From contig CAJNDT010002779.1 in assembly GCA_905221615.1 (NCBI GenBank), positions 987,501 to 1,051,500 on the forward strand: a stretch of DNA of 64,000 bases. The letters are read 5' to 3'. Position numbers and translations under genes: made by a program. Below the pieces are notes generated by a model that saw only the letters and a program-made list of their open reading frames with translations, was not told the origin of the DNA and did no database searches. Each line of letters begins with the position of its first letter. The stretch's first letter is position 1. This DNA is from Symbiodinium sp. CCMP2592 (lineage: Eukaryota; Sar; Dinophyceae; Suessiales; Symbiodiniaceae). This document shows positions 1 through 10,498 of this stretch, piece by piece.

Positions 1-63
1 TCTGGCTAAATGTTAGGCTTCGAATGGGTCATGGGTTTCGGCTCATTAATTGGAGGTGCCTTA

Positions 64-217
64 TATGGTGCTAATTTTAGATTGGGGTATCTTCTATGGT
101 GATAATTTTAGATTGGGGTAACTGCTATGGTGCTAATTTTAGATTGGGGTATTTTCTATGGTGATAAATTTAGATCGGGGTAACTGCTGTGGGGCTAATT
201 CTAGATCGGGATATGTA
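64..217. repeat. 31-bp minisatellite, about five units
   Basis: Units begin at 64, 95, 126, 157 and about 188 with an exact 31-bp step. The core is TATGGTGCTAATTTTAGATT followed by GGGGTA. Odd and even units differ (ending ATCTTC/ATTTTC versus AACTGC), so the true higher-order period is 62 bp. No open frame runs usefully through it. Confidence 0.9.
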
Positions 218-600
218 GTCAGAGGGAACCAAGGATTTTGCCTCGGGGAATGTTGGGGTGCGGGTCGCTGCTGTGTGGCCCGAACTTGCATCCGGATGTG
301 CCGCGATGCTTTTTCCCGTGCGCCCCCAGCTGTGTCATTGTCTGAGCTGTAGGTACCATCTTTGGAGGGCTATCGGTGGCAGCGACCATGGGTGTGATAC
401 TGCAGCTAGACCTGGGATTCAGTCCACATGTTGATACACTGAAAAACAATGGTATGCTGCAACAACACATGAAACAGTGCTGCAAGGATACGGGAGATCT
501 TGCCAACTGCATCTTCTTGAAGGAAGCAGTGGTAATATCGACAGTTTTCTCCTTGCAACGGATGACAGTTTGATGTTCAGTAAACTACCCTAGGATTTAT
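218..600. other. No supported feature
   Basis: Short open frames exist on both strands, but none resembles a known family or has convincing splice boundaries. I see nothing assignable here. Confidence 0.5.
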
Positions 601-617
601 ATACCGGGTTACACTTG

Positions 618-722
618 CACTGGGATTTATGTCTCGGCGAGTGGCTGTGTGCCATCTGGAACCATGCTAGCTCCTGCCACGCCTCAGGGAATTGGAATGC
701 TTGCGATAGCTGGTCGATTCTG
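618..722 (-). CDS. Possible terminal exon of gene B (weak)
   Basis: The minus strand reads an open, hydrophobic/aromatic stretch (IDQLSQAFQFPEAWQEL, then AWFQMAHSH) that looks coding and lies downstream of the recognised exons of gene B. No family match is certain. It could be the 3' end of the gene or a chance frame. Confidence 0.25.
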
Positions 723-1371
723 GGTTGCATGTACAAAAAGCATATAACAAGTATTACTAAGTGTAGCCTTGCTGCATGCAACTTTGGCTTGTTGGGCCAA
801 AGTGGGAGACCCAGGTTTGCAGCCCGTGCACCAAGCTCAAAGTAGCAGAGAAGGCATTGATCCTTGCGAGAATCTAGACACATTAATGCCAATGAATCGC
901 CATCGGACCGATATAGGATCCACCCAAAAATAAGTAATCGAAGCAAGGGTCACAGGAGGTCTGCATTTTCTGTGCCTCATCCAACGAGAGGTACCTTTGG
1001 GCGTCCTCGCTTTGGTCGAACCAGGCCGCCAGGTGATGCCTTGCAAGGTGGTGTAAGTTGTAGATTAAACATTATATAGGGGTATACAAGCTAGTGTGGT
1101 ACACCTATGCTGCATTACAAGTTCTATAAATATCGAACATACGCATCTTACAGACTGATTAGAATAAAACATAAGCAGCTGGATATCGAAGTCGACATGC
1201 TATTCGAAAAGACGAGATACGTGCACATGGCCATGAGCTTCAGCACTTCAGAGGGCTCGTGTTCACGGTACAATGCCAGTAAGAAGGAAGCCAGCCAGGC
1301 CACCACCACACGAGCCTAAGCATGATCCAGGGGCCACTTGAAATTAGATCCCCGTGGCTTATCAGATCATA

Positions 1372-1468
1372 TATTCGAGTTGCATTATAAGCTTTGGCAC
1401 GGAGCTCCGGGAATGGACCATCGGGTGACTTCAGGGAGGCAGTGGTGAATCGAGGCTGGGTGTTCCTG
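1372..1468 (-). CDS. Gene B exon: QPRF...AKAYN segment of dinoflagellate multicopy family
   Basis: The minus-strand translation reads QPRFTTASLKSPDGPFPEL and then RAKAYN. The AKAYN-R motif after a P-E/D-L run is characteristic of a very abundant uncharacterised protein family in dinoflagellate gene sets (recognised from memory; I know of no assigned function). A good acceptor (GCTCAG|GAAC in sense orientation) precedes it. It follows the MHIINLG exon at 1,575-1,799 in the order expected for the family. It is probably the C-terminal part of gene B. Confidence 0.6.
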
Positions 1469-1574
1469 AGCTTGGTTTCTGATAGGCCAACGCAACAGAT
1501 AGTGTTGCCTAAAAAACGTCCATATTCAAGGTTAGGATTTATTATTCGGATTCCCATATCGCAAAAAGGGGCGG

Positions 1575-1799
1575 TATCTTGCGTTCGTGACACCAGAGCT
1601 TGAAGGCTTCATGTGCTCTCCGTAAGCGCTGGGAGTCATCCCCCTCACCAAAAACTCCAGGGAAGTCTGTAAGGAGTAACTTGAAGCAAGATCCCACGAC
1701 CCACAACACCACTCCCAAGTTGATGATGTGCATCGCACACCATTTGTACAAGGCAGCTGAAGCTCCTGGAAGATCGAAGAGCGGGCCTTGGAAGGGGCT
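1575..1799 (-). CDS. Gene B exon: MHIINLG segment of dinoflagellate multicopy family
   Basis: The frame reads FDLPGASAALYKWCAMHII, NLGVVLWVVGS, then a DDSQRLRRAHEAFKLWCHE segment. The pattern (LPG - about 10 residues - CxMHxINLGxxLW - D/E-rich - RLxxAxxxFKxW) is what I recall of the same uncharacterised dinoflagellate family as the AKAYN exon. The next exon continues in family order. The protein is intracellular by appearance, with one hydrophobic segment, and its biochemical role is unknown. Limits are set from the AG upstream of SPFQGPLFD and the loss of similarity after HERKI. Confidence 0.65.
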
Positions 1800-1964
1800 T
1801 CATCGGCTTATAGTAGCTTGGCTTGGGTTTTCACTCAGTTCATACCATCTTCGATAAGAATCACAGCTCATCTAAGGTGACCACACCTATTTAAGTCTGA
1901 CCTACATCACAATGTAAATCAAGGGCGATCCCAATTCAGATTCGGTGCTTCGGATGCCACGGTG

Positions 1965-2120
1965 GGTGCATTGGTCTCGGATCTCATCCAAAGTTCGGCG
2001 AGGGAGTTCAGCTAGAAGCGAGGGTGCAACTGCAAAAACTTTGTGTGTCACCCGACAGTGGTGACACAACTGTGTGCTTGACCAGCCCGTTGTCAGACCC
2101 AGCCACTCCTTTGCTAACAC
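1965..2120 (-). CDS. Gene B exon: CHHC segment
   Basis: The minus-strand frame gives WSSTQLCHHCRVTHKVF followed by PRRTLDEIRDQC. In the family the part between the GDD-like exon and the MHIINLG exon carries a short CxxC element (typically LCHxC) followed by a PRR/RTL segment, which fits both order and content. The CHHC pair could bind a metal, but this is inference. The splice ends are not well defined. Confidence 0.5.
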
Positions 2121-2669
2121 AGCTAGGCCAATGTAGAGATGTAGGACTCGCCTCACATAAGACTAAATTTATCCGTATATTGCATGTCGTCTGTGTCAAG
2201 TCCCAGGTTCTTTCTGCCACTTCCAGTCAGCCCTGACTTCACAGCACAGTGCATGTAGCATCACAGCATTGCCCGTCCGAGAAACAGCCACACCATTAGC
2301 CAAGAGGTGGAAGCTCTTGACCACCTCGGATAAAGTTCCAGGCGGGACATGATTCGATTGAATGTACATGGGGAGGCCTCATAAAAAAATAGCTCAACCC
2401 TGATACTAATATAACTGCATCTGTTCAACTGGAGCCATGTAGGCAGCAATTGTTCGCATACCCAGACTGAGTTCCTTGGAGTCGCATGTCAGTACATAAA
2501 TAATATTAAACACTTCATCCTTGTATCTGACTATGGGACTTGATGATACAAAGTCGATATGGTGTAGGACCCGGAGTTATAGGTGCCAGGAATGCAGCAC
2601 CAGCGAAGGTGGAGTGCTGATTACATATAAGATGGTCTCTATTGTATGTAGCTTATAGGTGACAAGCTT

Positions 2670-2960
2670 CGACACCACAAACCCAGAGTGGGAAGCAGCT
2701 GTGATAGGAGGATCGACATGGATCCAAAACATGGCCCATCATAACCACCATAACTTTCTGATTAATCTTCTTCCCGTAGCGACAGTCATCACCCCAAAGC
2801 CAAACAGGGTGATGCTGATGTGATGGTGGCTGGATGCCCGTGGAGAATCGTTCTTGGTGGCTCCAGTATTCATCTACAGCATCCATAGCTACATCGGGCC
2901 ATACTCCCTGGCGCACCAGCCAAGGAAGTAGCTTGTGTGGTAGAACAATAGGCATCGCCC
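2670..2960 (-). CDS. Gene B exon: PVWLWGDDCRYG core of dinoflagellate multicopy family
   Basis: The minus-strand frame contains VLPHKLLPWLVRQGVWPD, a HPVWLWGDDCRYGKKINQ core, and HSCFPLWVCG at the end. The order (IxLPHxI - H/P-I/V-x-L-Y/W-GDDxxY - hydrophobic - FPLxV) is the recognisable centre of the same family as the exons at 1.4-1.8 kb. The GDD tripeptide is a coincidence with polymerases rather than evidence for one. A GT donor follows WVCG. Function is unknown. The family's very high copy number in dinoflagellates suggests a mobile or formerly mobile origin. Confidence 0.65.
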
Positions 2961-2970
2961 TGACCAGCAC

Positions 2971-3983
2971 AGTTCATATCTCCAAACCACTATAGGTCCC
3001 AAGTTACACTTCAATTATCCTCCGAGCTAGGGTTACATGACATCCGACTAGCATTTAATAGGACTCCAAGCCCGTCCCTGCAGCAACAGGCTCCTGTCCT
3101 TGTCTCCACCTTGGCATCTCCCGATTCAGGCCGGATAGGGACATCCACATAGTCGATCGGTGCCTGGGTTCGTTGGGATGTCTGTGTGTCACTACAGTAA
3201 TATTAGAACTTCACTACAGTTAGCAACGACTCGGAGGTTCGTGGGGGGTTGGGAATAGCTATAATAATAACATCATGTAGGATCAGTACGTACGGCTCAT
3301 TTTAAACCATTATTCCGATCACGGGTCACTTAGCTAGCTGTATACGTTGAACTGACTCGCAGCTTTATTTAGCAAGAGGCATCATCGCCAGTGGAGCTCG
3401 TTCGCAACATGTCCCGCTGCACATTGCTAGCCCACTTCCCGTCGCAGCCGGCTCGCACCAGTCGGGCGCAAGGCCCTTGCATCTTCACACCATGCCAGCT
3501 CATCTCCTGCACCCAAATCGTATAATATTGTCAAGTATAATGTGTAGCTAGGAATTCGATAACTCGAGTGGCCTACACAGCATTTCAAAAGCAGTGCCAC
3601 ACCTGACACTAAAGACTCCTGATCTTTTTTATTTAAGAACTAGGAACACTGCAAATTAGCAATCTACAAACGGGATTTGCATCGACAGTCCTCTTTCACA
3701 GCTTGCAAAGATTCGCGGGCACTCTTGAAGGAAGCCTTGAGATCATGGTCCCCACAGAGTCGGTAAGAGATTGTACGTGTATATACACTTGGAGACATAA
3801 CTATAATTGCAAGCCAGCCACTCCACGACCCACAGCCCGGAGCAAGTGCTGGAACAGCGGTGATGTCCTTGCTCTTGCAAGGTCACCTGCGAAGGGGTTG
3901 GGTTAGTGAGCATCGGTTGTGGAGGGAGGTTTGCAAGCCGATCTAGAGAGCAGTAGAAGCATGCCCACATGAGAGTATATTGT
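2971..3983. other. Intron-like stretch, no gene
   Basis: Unique-looking sequence with stops in all frames on both strands, and no recognisable protein motif or repeat. It lies between two exon candidates of gene B and is most simply an intron. Confidence 0.5.
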
Positions 3984-4181
3984 TCATTTTTGTGCAGCTG
4001 CCTTGGTTGGATGTCTGGCAACCTTGTCGAGCCCTGCTTCTAAGGAAACAAGGGTCATGTGCACTCGAACGAACATGGCTTTCCGCAGCTCCAACAAAAA
4101 TCGAAGCATTCCCCTGCTGAAGGTTCTAGCAGCATGCCGGTGTACACGGATCCAGGACCTAAAGCACATGTGGTAGTCCAA
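3984..4181 (-). CDS. Possible gene B exon, basic helical segment
   Basis: The minus-strand frame reads a basic, amphipathic stretch (SWIRVHRHAARTFSRGM, then LRFLLELRKAMF). It sits in the expected place upstream of the GDD-like exon and on the same strand. I do not recognise it specifically. It could be an exon or a chance frame of 66 codons. Confidence 0.35.
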   Translation of the reverse strand: MDYHMCFRSWIRVHRHAARTFSRGMLRFLLELRKAMFVRVHMTLVSLEAGLDKVARHPTKAAAQK

Positions 4182-4659
4182 AACTTAAGCAGTACACAGC
4201 CAGGCTAGAATATGTAAGACGGGTTACTAGTCACAAGTGACAATAAGAAGATCCCAGATCACACGGCACACTACATACTGGGCCCTCAACTGAATGCTTC
4301 AGCCCACACGAGCTCCGTCTCAGATTCTCCGGATGTGGTCATCAACGTGACCGCCCCTTCGCCTTGGCCTTGGGCTTCGGTGGATCCTGGGATTGGTGTC
4401 TTTATGTATCAGGGTTGCTTGCTTAGGCTACACATATGAGTCATGGGGTTTCCTGTACTCATCACAACCTGTGGTTGCTCGAAGGGGGTTCCCTATATCA
4501 TAGTACATGTCAGTGATATGATTTCTTGATTTATGAAGTATATCGATGGTTTGCAAATAGGATGATAATATATACGGACAAGTATAAGTTAGAAGTACGG
4601 TTTATTGGAATTTAAATACAACACATAGCATGTAACCAACATATATACACATGCTCCTC

Positions 4660-5030
4660 ATACATGTATAGAGTTGGCACTTGACTCATTGTGATGATCA
4701 AGCTCCTGAGTATTCGCACTGAATGCTCAACTAGATACTTGATGCTAGCATTTCCTTCTCCGGTATGTATCTATTATAAATACACACATATCCATATACT
4801 ATATATATACTATGTATATATATATATGTATATATATATATTATCTATGTCGAGATCCATACATATGTTCTTATCGCAAAGTACAAGATACTTTGCATGA
4901 CTGCTATGGCACGAACACACACACACATGCACACACACACACACACAGCCCACATGTACATGTGTCTGATTGGCTTCTCAGCGCTAGACATGTACAGTTA
5001 CTGTATACATGTACATACATACTCATGAAC
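4660..5030. repeat. (TA)n and (CA)n microsatellites in intron
   Basis: TA/TATG tracts at about 4,795-4,850 and a CA tract at about 4,915-4,948 fill the interval between exon candidates. No coding signal survives outside the repeats. Confidence 0.8.
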
Positions 5031-5032
5031 TT

Positions 5033-5295
5033 GCAGAGCTCTATGTGCCGGAAAGGCTCCAGGGTCAGCTTCAGAGGCTTCATGGCCCCGGTAAATGTCG
5101 TCGTGGCTGCATCTGCACGATCTAGCAAGCCCTGAATCTCGCCTTTCGTGGTTTCGGGCATGTCCACATCCTTTGTGTTGTTGTGTATGCTGTACAAACC
5201 TTCGAGTTCACCTTTGATGCGACCGAACACATTCTTGTGGCTGTCCAGCTCCTCCTGGTAGTTGTCCTTCGCCTTTTGTGACCTGGGATCTGGAT
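5033..5295 (-). CDS. Gene B exon, charged helical segment
   Basis: The frame reads QKAKDNYQEELDSHKNVFG, RIKGELEGLYSIHNN and ends AMKPLKLTLEPF. It is Lys/Glu-rich with long helix propensity and no low-complexity DNA, so it looks genuinely coding. It pairs with the next exon upstream (5,395-5,640), which is also charged and helical, and together they resemble the middle part of dinoflagellate multicopy proteins of this class. Function unknown. Confidence 0.55.
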
Positions 5296-5394
5296 AATTA
5301 TTAGAAGCATCTGGGCTACTGTGTCGATTGATTAGCAGGACATCCTCAAGTATATAATGTCTAGTGGCAGTGTCGATTCCGACAACTTGGTAGA

Positions 5395-5640
5395 CCACAC
5401 TATGATATCGGTGAGCTTCCCAGCCATAGCCTGTATCTTCGCATTGACTTTCTTTGCGAAAGAATACTCGTTCACCTTACCTGTCTTCCGTGGGTTCTGG
5501 TTCGTGGTTCCCGGAGGATTTGTCAACGACTCGGCGGACTGGGACTTCCCGAAAGATTTCAGGAGGTCCGCACCACCGCCTGCAGTGGCACCTGCATTGT
5601 TCGGCATCAAGATGGGCCTGGGCTTGTACAACTTCTTTCA
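5395..5640 (-). CDS. Gene B exon, NEYSFAKKVNAKIQ segment
   Basis: The minus-strand frame runs from a Gly/Ala linker (AGATAGGGADLLKSFGKS) into NEYSFAKKVNAKIQAMAG, then KLTDIIVWSTKL. Segments of the form F-x-K-x-V-x-A-K-I-Q-A-x-A-x-K-L-T-D occur in the dinoflagellate family I associate with gene B. It is soluble and helical. The boundary to the 5,033-5,295 exon is a short intron of about 100 bp. Confidence 0.55.
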
Positions 5641-5799
5641 GGTTAAAGTGATCATGGTTTGTAGGTGTAGCTTAGAAGTGTTTGATGTTTGGGGATTATT
5701 ATAGGTAGGTTCGGGGCCCAGAGAGGATGGGTTAATGGATATACTTTTCTGTAGATGTCTATACGGATATATTGAGACACCTATACATATATGTGTACA

Positions 5800-5880
5800 T
5801 CGAGCCTCACATCATGATCAGAGCAGTCTTCGAGGGGAATCTGGTGTATGTATATATATATATATATGTACATCATGTAG
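5800..5880. repeat. (TA)n tract in intron
   Basis: A TATATA/TATG run at about 5,850-5,872 lies between exon candidates, with no coding potential. Confidence 0.7.
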
Positions 5881-5974
5881 GCTGTAGGCATAGCTGCCAG
5901 ACAAGTGAATCACATACGTGTTCAATTGATAGTCGTGTGGATTAGAATCGTTGTTCAAAGCTTAGAACTTTTGA

Positions 5975-6150
5975 GTTTACTAAATTGCAAGCTAGGCTCG
6001 CAAGCTGCCCTGCAGCCTGGGACGATATGCTGCCTTCCGAGTGGAATGCAGCACTGGTCGTGTTGTTCTCGTTGAATTCGAACTCGATCGTGTCAAAGAC
6101 TCGGAAGAGTTCCCAGGCCTCAGCTCGGAGCATATACACCAAGAGGCTTA
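5975..6150 (-). CDS. Possible gene B exon
   Basis: The minus-strand frame reads EAWELFRVFDTIEFEFNE, then SISSQAAGQLASLACNL. Composition looks protein-like and the strand agrees with its neighbours, but I do not recognise a family. Ends are uncertain. Confidence 0.35.
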
Positions 6151-6351
6151 TATATGATGGATCAGTCTGGACATTTATAACAATCTGCTTACACACTATA
6201 TGCTTAAGCACTTTGCACACACACATGCATGGTAGAGATACACACTCCAACATGAGTACATCTCTCATAATTGGAGTAGCTTATGCAGAACACTCGGAAT
6301 CACCACCAGTCATGTAGAGGCCCAATTATATACTAGGGTAGCCGGCATGAA

Positions 6352-6645
6352 TTAAGTCCAGGGTTCCGGGTCATCGATGCCATCCGGATGCGGCATATGA
6401 TAAGGTTTTGGATCGGTTTTGGGGTCACGTTCCTTCTCCTTTGCATATTTCTTCGTCCGAATGCTATCCGCTGTTTTCTTGCCATACTCGTCACATAGCG
6501 ACTTGTAGGATCGCATCTTTTCCTTGGCTTTGAACTTCTCCTCGTTCACTCGCGTTGCCTCGATGACTAACTGGGTGTTGGCCCAATCTTCACCGGCAGC
6601 TAGCCACTCCTGAAACCACACACCCAGGGTTTTCAGACGATCTTG
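6352..6645 (-). CDS. Gene B exon: W-x3-W-x-GxDW ... PHPDG segment
   Basis: The minus-strand frame reads GVWFQEWLAAGEDWANTQL, a Lys-rich middle with KSLCDEYGKKTADSIRTKK, and PKPYHMPHPDGIDDPEPW. This is a recurrent segment of dinoflagellate multicopy proteins: an aromatic (L/F)-x-x-W-L-x-x-x-G-D-W element, a helix with E-x-x-x-x-F/Y-G-x-x-x-A-D, a basic stretch, and a closing PHPD/E motif. It is recognised from memory and the role is unknown. The acceptor is near 6,650. Confidence 0.65.
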   Translation of the reverse strand, partial: QDRLKTLGVWFQEWLAAGEDWANTQLVIEATRVNEEKFKAKEKMRSYKSLCDEYGKKTADSIRTKKYAKEKERDPKTDPKPYHMPHPDGIDDPEPWT

Positions 6646-6855
6646 GTTGTGCAACTATATATTAATTAGTGTCTACACACTGAACACACTATTTCTCGAA
6701 AATGTTCGTTCTATAATATAGTGCACAAGCTACTGGGCTGCCCTTGAAGCTCCTGCAGCTTGTCCAGGACAATCTGTGGACAGTCAGGACCTGAGAAGTG
6801 CTATGCTGTATCTGTAGGACTCGGGAGCTCAACTTACTAACTAACTGGACAGCAT

Positions 6856-7125
6856 CTAGACCGCTGCGTATTCAAAGGACAGGCAGCTGTTGAAGGTTCT
6901 GTCGAAGCGAACCCGGGCATTGTGCTTCAACCTTTTGGCCTGCTTCTCCTCCCATTCCTGGCGATCCTCCTCCGATGCAAACTCAGGCTCGGCCTTCATT
7001 TTTTGCAACGGTGGAGCTGGTGGAACAAGTGCAACCTGTGTCGGCGCAGCCTCTTGCATCACTGGTTCGATCTTGGGGCCCTCTTTGATCTCCGGTTGGA
7101 TCTTCAGGGGCATCGCAGCCTGTTC
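6856..7125 (-). CDS. Gene B exon, Pro/Glu-rich then basic helix
   Basis: The frame reads MPLKIQPEIKEGPKIEPVM, a PAPP linker, then ASEEDRQEWEEKQAKRLKH and NARVRFDRTFN. It is disordered followed by a charged helix and sits directly upstream of the GEDW exon. No domain assignment is possible. Confidence 0.5.
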   Translation of the reverse strand, partial: EQAAMPLKIQPEIKEGPKIEPVMQEAAPTQVALVPPAPPLQKMKAEPEFASEEDRQEWEEKQAKRLKHNARVRFDRTFNSCLSFEYAAV

Positions 7126-7244
7126 AGGTGAAATATTTCAGTTGAAAAGGGGTGTAGGGCTAGGAAAGAATATAGACATTGCGAAGTGTTGACCATGTGT
7201 ACTATACCTATCAAGTTAAAACTAGACCTGAGACTTAATAGCAG

Positions 7245-7385
7245 ATTGATCATAGCAAGCCTCAAGCTCCGATGTATCCATTCGTTGCATTGCAGCCCTC
7301 ATGCCCTGCTGCTGCCAGGAAGTCGTGGCTGGTGCAGGGCGACGCTCCGAGCCCGGAACCTGAGCTTGGGTTTTCTTTTCAGGAT
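7245..7385 (-). CDS. Gene B exon, Gln/Ala-rich
   Basis: A 47-codon open stretch on the minus strand reads TQAQVPGSERRPAPATTSW, then QQQGMRAAMQRMDTSELEA. No stop interrupts it, and flanking AG and GT dinucleotides allow splicing. It is an inferred exon between its charged neighbours. Confidence 0.4.
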
Positions 7386-7544
7386 AGCACAGGGTGATGG
7401 GATGGGCACTATAGCTAGTTTAAAGGTGTGTTGAACTTTGGGTCTCAGTTCCAAGCTTTAAATTAGTCACTGACACAGGTGAAGCAAACCATTATGTTAC
7501 AGCGATCTGGCGCAGATAGGCCCCACATACTGCGGTTTTACATA

Positions 7545-7625
7545 CCTGCACATCGGGGTCTCCAGGTCTATCCGAAGATCGTGCTTCAGCATATAGGCTT
7601 CATATGCTTGCATCGCACATATATG
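7545..7625 (-). CDS. Small gene B exon
   Basis: The minus strand reads AYEAYMLKHDLRIDLETPM followed by a CAG|GTATGT donor, a textbook splice site. It is short but clean. Confidence 0.4.
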
Positions 7626-7639
7626 CTCACACAAGTTTG

Positions 7640-8395
7640 TAACATTAGACAGTGCTAAGTATAATGATGACCAGTTAATTAGTTATGCAGGTTGAGACAC
7701 CTGCCGGATGCTAGCAGGCCCAGTTGGTATCTAGCTACACCACTCGGTACTCATTACGATACCTTTCCATCCAGTTTGTGGCAATTATAACCAGTATTTA
7801 ACAACCTAGACCCGCAATAGCCTTAGATTTGATAACTTTGCACAGCAGTAGACTAACCAAGGATCTGCAATGGAGTCACAGGGGTTGCTTCCTGAATCCG
7901 GCTGATGTTTGGGTTGTTGAAGAAACATATCTATGTATACATTAGCTCTAGATCGTTAATTATTATCAATGGCTAAAACCTAGCCGAATAGAATGATGCA
8001 TAGGGATTAAGGAGTCAATGATATCCGTGATTGCATTATATATATATACATATATACAGGCGTAATGGAAACTTGCCTATGGTCTCGATCACATCTGAGC
8101 CTTCGAACTACACTAGTGACAATGTCCGTTCTAGCGATAGCAGTGTGTAGCTAGGCAAATTTAGTTATTTACATGTTTAATGAATCTCTCGAGGGAGGGT
8201 GTTCCAATAACTATATATAGAACTCCCCGTATATACTGTGCAGTATAACGTCCAGGCCGAGCCGAATTCCTTAGTCAAACAATCACCCGGAACACACCTA
8301 ACACCGCTCTTCCTAGCATGGAGCCCTATGGTACAGATGATGTGGCCCTAAGTTTTAGGGTGGGTTACAATTGTTATCAGGGCTTAACTTGAGGG
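7640..8395. other. Intron-like stretch, no gene
   Basis: No coherent coding signal on either strand. It includes a small TATATA tract near 8,036-8,060. Probably one intron of gene B. Confidence 0.5.
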
Positions 8396-8409
8396 ATGTT
8401 ATAATAGGC

Positions 8410-9232
8410 AGGTTATTATGGGATGCTTTGACACATGCAGCACAGGTACCGGCGAGGCAAGTGCCCTTGTGCTGGCAACCTCCGAAGCAGCAGGTGCAGC
8501 AACCTCGTGCATGTGCATGTTGAGCTGATTGTCCAGCTCCATACACAAAGCAGCCTCGTCATCTTCGGGCAGGCTACTGGTGGTAGTGCTCTTGTACTCG
8601 GACTCGGTATTCTCAAGAAGTTTCACTAACACCTCACTGAAGGTAGCAATATGCTCGTCCAGCTTCTTGCACACCTCCTGCCGACAGAGGTCCTTCTCAT
8701 CAAGCTTCTGAGTAACCCAATTGTCGATCTGTTCAAACTTGCTTGTCAAAACCTCCGGAGTATGGTTCTTGTCTTTTTCCTTCTGTTTCTTGGTAGCACC
8801 CACTGATAGGATGATCCCGCTGTACCTCGAGAACTGGGCCTTGGCTTCCTCGTACTCACTCTGCAAGCTCAGCATGCAAAGACACGAGTCGTGAAGGGCC
8901 CTGGCTAATGCTCCGTGTGCAGAGTCCTGAGCCTCGAAAGCCCCATTGCACTTGGCAGCAACCATGCGAGTCCACTTGAGAACTTCGAAGGCCCTCCCCG
9001 AATCAGCAGCCTCATCACCGTTCCGGTAAACCCAAAGCTTGCCCGGGCTCTTCTGCATGTCGAGGCAGGTGCCCTGCTCTGGGATGTGCATCTCCAGGGC
9101 GCCTTGCGCTTGGAGAGTGTGTGCCATGTCCAACACGGGGTCTGTGAGCTTACCCGAAGCCAAAGCATCCTGAAAGTCCGACACCACAGAGTCCCCACGG
9201 AACAGGTTGATGGTGTCCTGTGTATCCACATG
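8410..9232 (-). CDS. Gene B long exon: LFRGDS... coiled-coil protein segment
   Basis: The longest clean open stretch in the left part (about 270 codons). It starts with TINLFRGDSVVSDFQDALA and continues through LTDPVLDMAHTLQAQGALE, a Lys-rich KQKEKDKN patch, and heptad-like helices (KFEQIDNWVTQKLDEKDL, EHIATFSEVLVKLLENTES). It ends in an Ala/Val tail. It is soluble, with coiled-coil propensity over the second half. An LFRG(D/E)S-containing N-terminal module is one I recall from dinoflagellate multicopy genes. The reading frame is free of low-complexity DNA, so coding status is secure even though function is unknown. Confidence 0.7.
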
Positions 9233-9414
9233 TCTTGGCTGACCTTGGGTGAGAGATATCTCGGTGCAATTGGAATTGCAGGAGGTTTCGAGATCGGGTA
9301 TTATTGTACATTATGCAGTAGAGCTCGAGTTACATACCAAATAGGTTTACATTCGATCGGGTCTCTGGAACGAAGCTGTTGCAACATTGGTGCCATAAAA
9401 GAGAAGTGGAGACT

Positions 9415-9553
9415 ATGAGAGAGAGAGAGAGACAGAGCAACAGAGAGAGAGAGAGAGAGAAAGCTTGGAGATTGGGGAGAGTGTGTGTATGTGTGGTGTA
9501 GGCTGACACATGTGTGTTTCCACAAGTACAGACATATATGTATGTATATACAC

Positions 9554-9585
<32 letters not shown>

Positions 9586-9600
9586 ATGTCTATACATGTA
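9415..9600. repeat. (GA)n, (GT)n and (TA)n microsatellites
   Basis: GA runs at 9,419-9,465, GT runs at 9,480-9,500, and TA/GT runs at 9,530-9,590, all within the intron upstream of the coiled-coil exon. Confidence 0.85.
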
Positions 9601-9849
9601 TAGGTGTGTACATGTCTGATTATATGCAACACCCAATATAGTGTATATACACATATACACACATGTATAACCTCACATATGCATATACACATAAGAAGGT
9701 CAACCTCATCGACAGAAGCCCTTACTATGCATATATATATATGTGTGTGTGCACAAGTCCAACCCTTAAACCCTCGGCAACCCCTTAAAGACTTTGAGAA
9801 CCGTCACTACAGTAATTGAATTCACTCTCGGCATGGCACACTAGTAGGC

Positions 9850-10350
9850 TAGATAGGAATAGGATCCGGATGCTTTTGGACCATATGCAACAAGGTGACG
9901 TGCTTCTCCAGTGACGGCATCCGGATGCTTTGCAGGTGCATTGTTCTGCTTGGGACCAGGGGGAACAGGGGAGAGCTTTGTAGCTTCCTGGCCATTGCCT
10001 CGGGATTCCTTAGGCTCGGCCGACTTGGCCTCATCCACATTCTCGGGCTTCGTGTGAGGGGCTTCGTCATGCTTGGGAACACCAGGGGTCGAAGCAACAG
10101 GGGAGAGCTTGGTAGCTTCCTGGGACCCATTGCCTTGGGATTCCTTAGGCTTCGCAGACAAGTCCTGGGTCTTGGCACGGGGGTTGGAGTCAGGCCTTTC
10201 GTCATTCTCGGGAGCGTTGTTTGGGGCCGGGGATGCATGAGTTGCACTTGGCATTTGCGAAAAGTCGTGGCACTTAGCAGGCTTCTCGGGCTGCTGGTTG
10301 CCAAGGGTCTCCTCCAGCTGGGTCTCCTCGAGAGTATCCTGAGATCCGGC
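9850..10350 (-). CDS. Gene B exon, disordered Pro/Ser/Lys-rich with internal duplication
   Basis: The minus-strand frame reads TLEETQLEETLGNQQPEKP, then a long disordered region. Two related units occur in it: KPKESQGNGSQEATKLSPV and EPKESRGNGQEATKLSPV, separated by about 40 residues of PGVPKHDEAPHTKPE-type sequence. This is an internal protein duplication, visible in DNA around 9,960-9,990 and 10,095-10,130. Such linkers are common in N-terminal halves of dinoflagellate multicopy proteins. No catalytic motif. Confidence 0.6.
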
Positions 10351-10414
10351 TTGGGTCGATTAGATGAGTAATTTTAAAGCAGGGCCAATAGAATTATTAT
10401 ACTTAGCTAGGATA

Positions 10415-10458
10415 TAATATATATATATGTATATATATATATATACATATAGATGACG

Positions 10459-10498
<40 letters not shown>

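Noticed and set aside
64-217. CRISPR-like array
   Set aside because: The 31-bp units abut without spacers and the organism is eukaryotic. It is a minisatellite.
2670-2960. GDD tripeptide as an RNA-dependent polymerase signature
   Set aside because: Surrounding residues fit a dinoflagellate multicopy family. No other polymerase motif (fingers or palm motif A/B) is present.
5985-6317. Plus-strand open frame opposite the minus exon candidate
   Set aside because: Strand disagrees with all neighbours, and its residues are the complement of a more plausible minus-strand exon.
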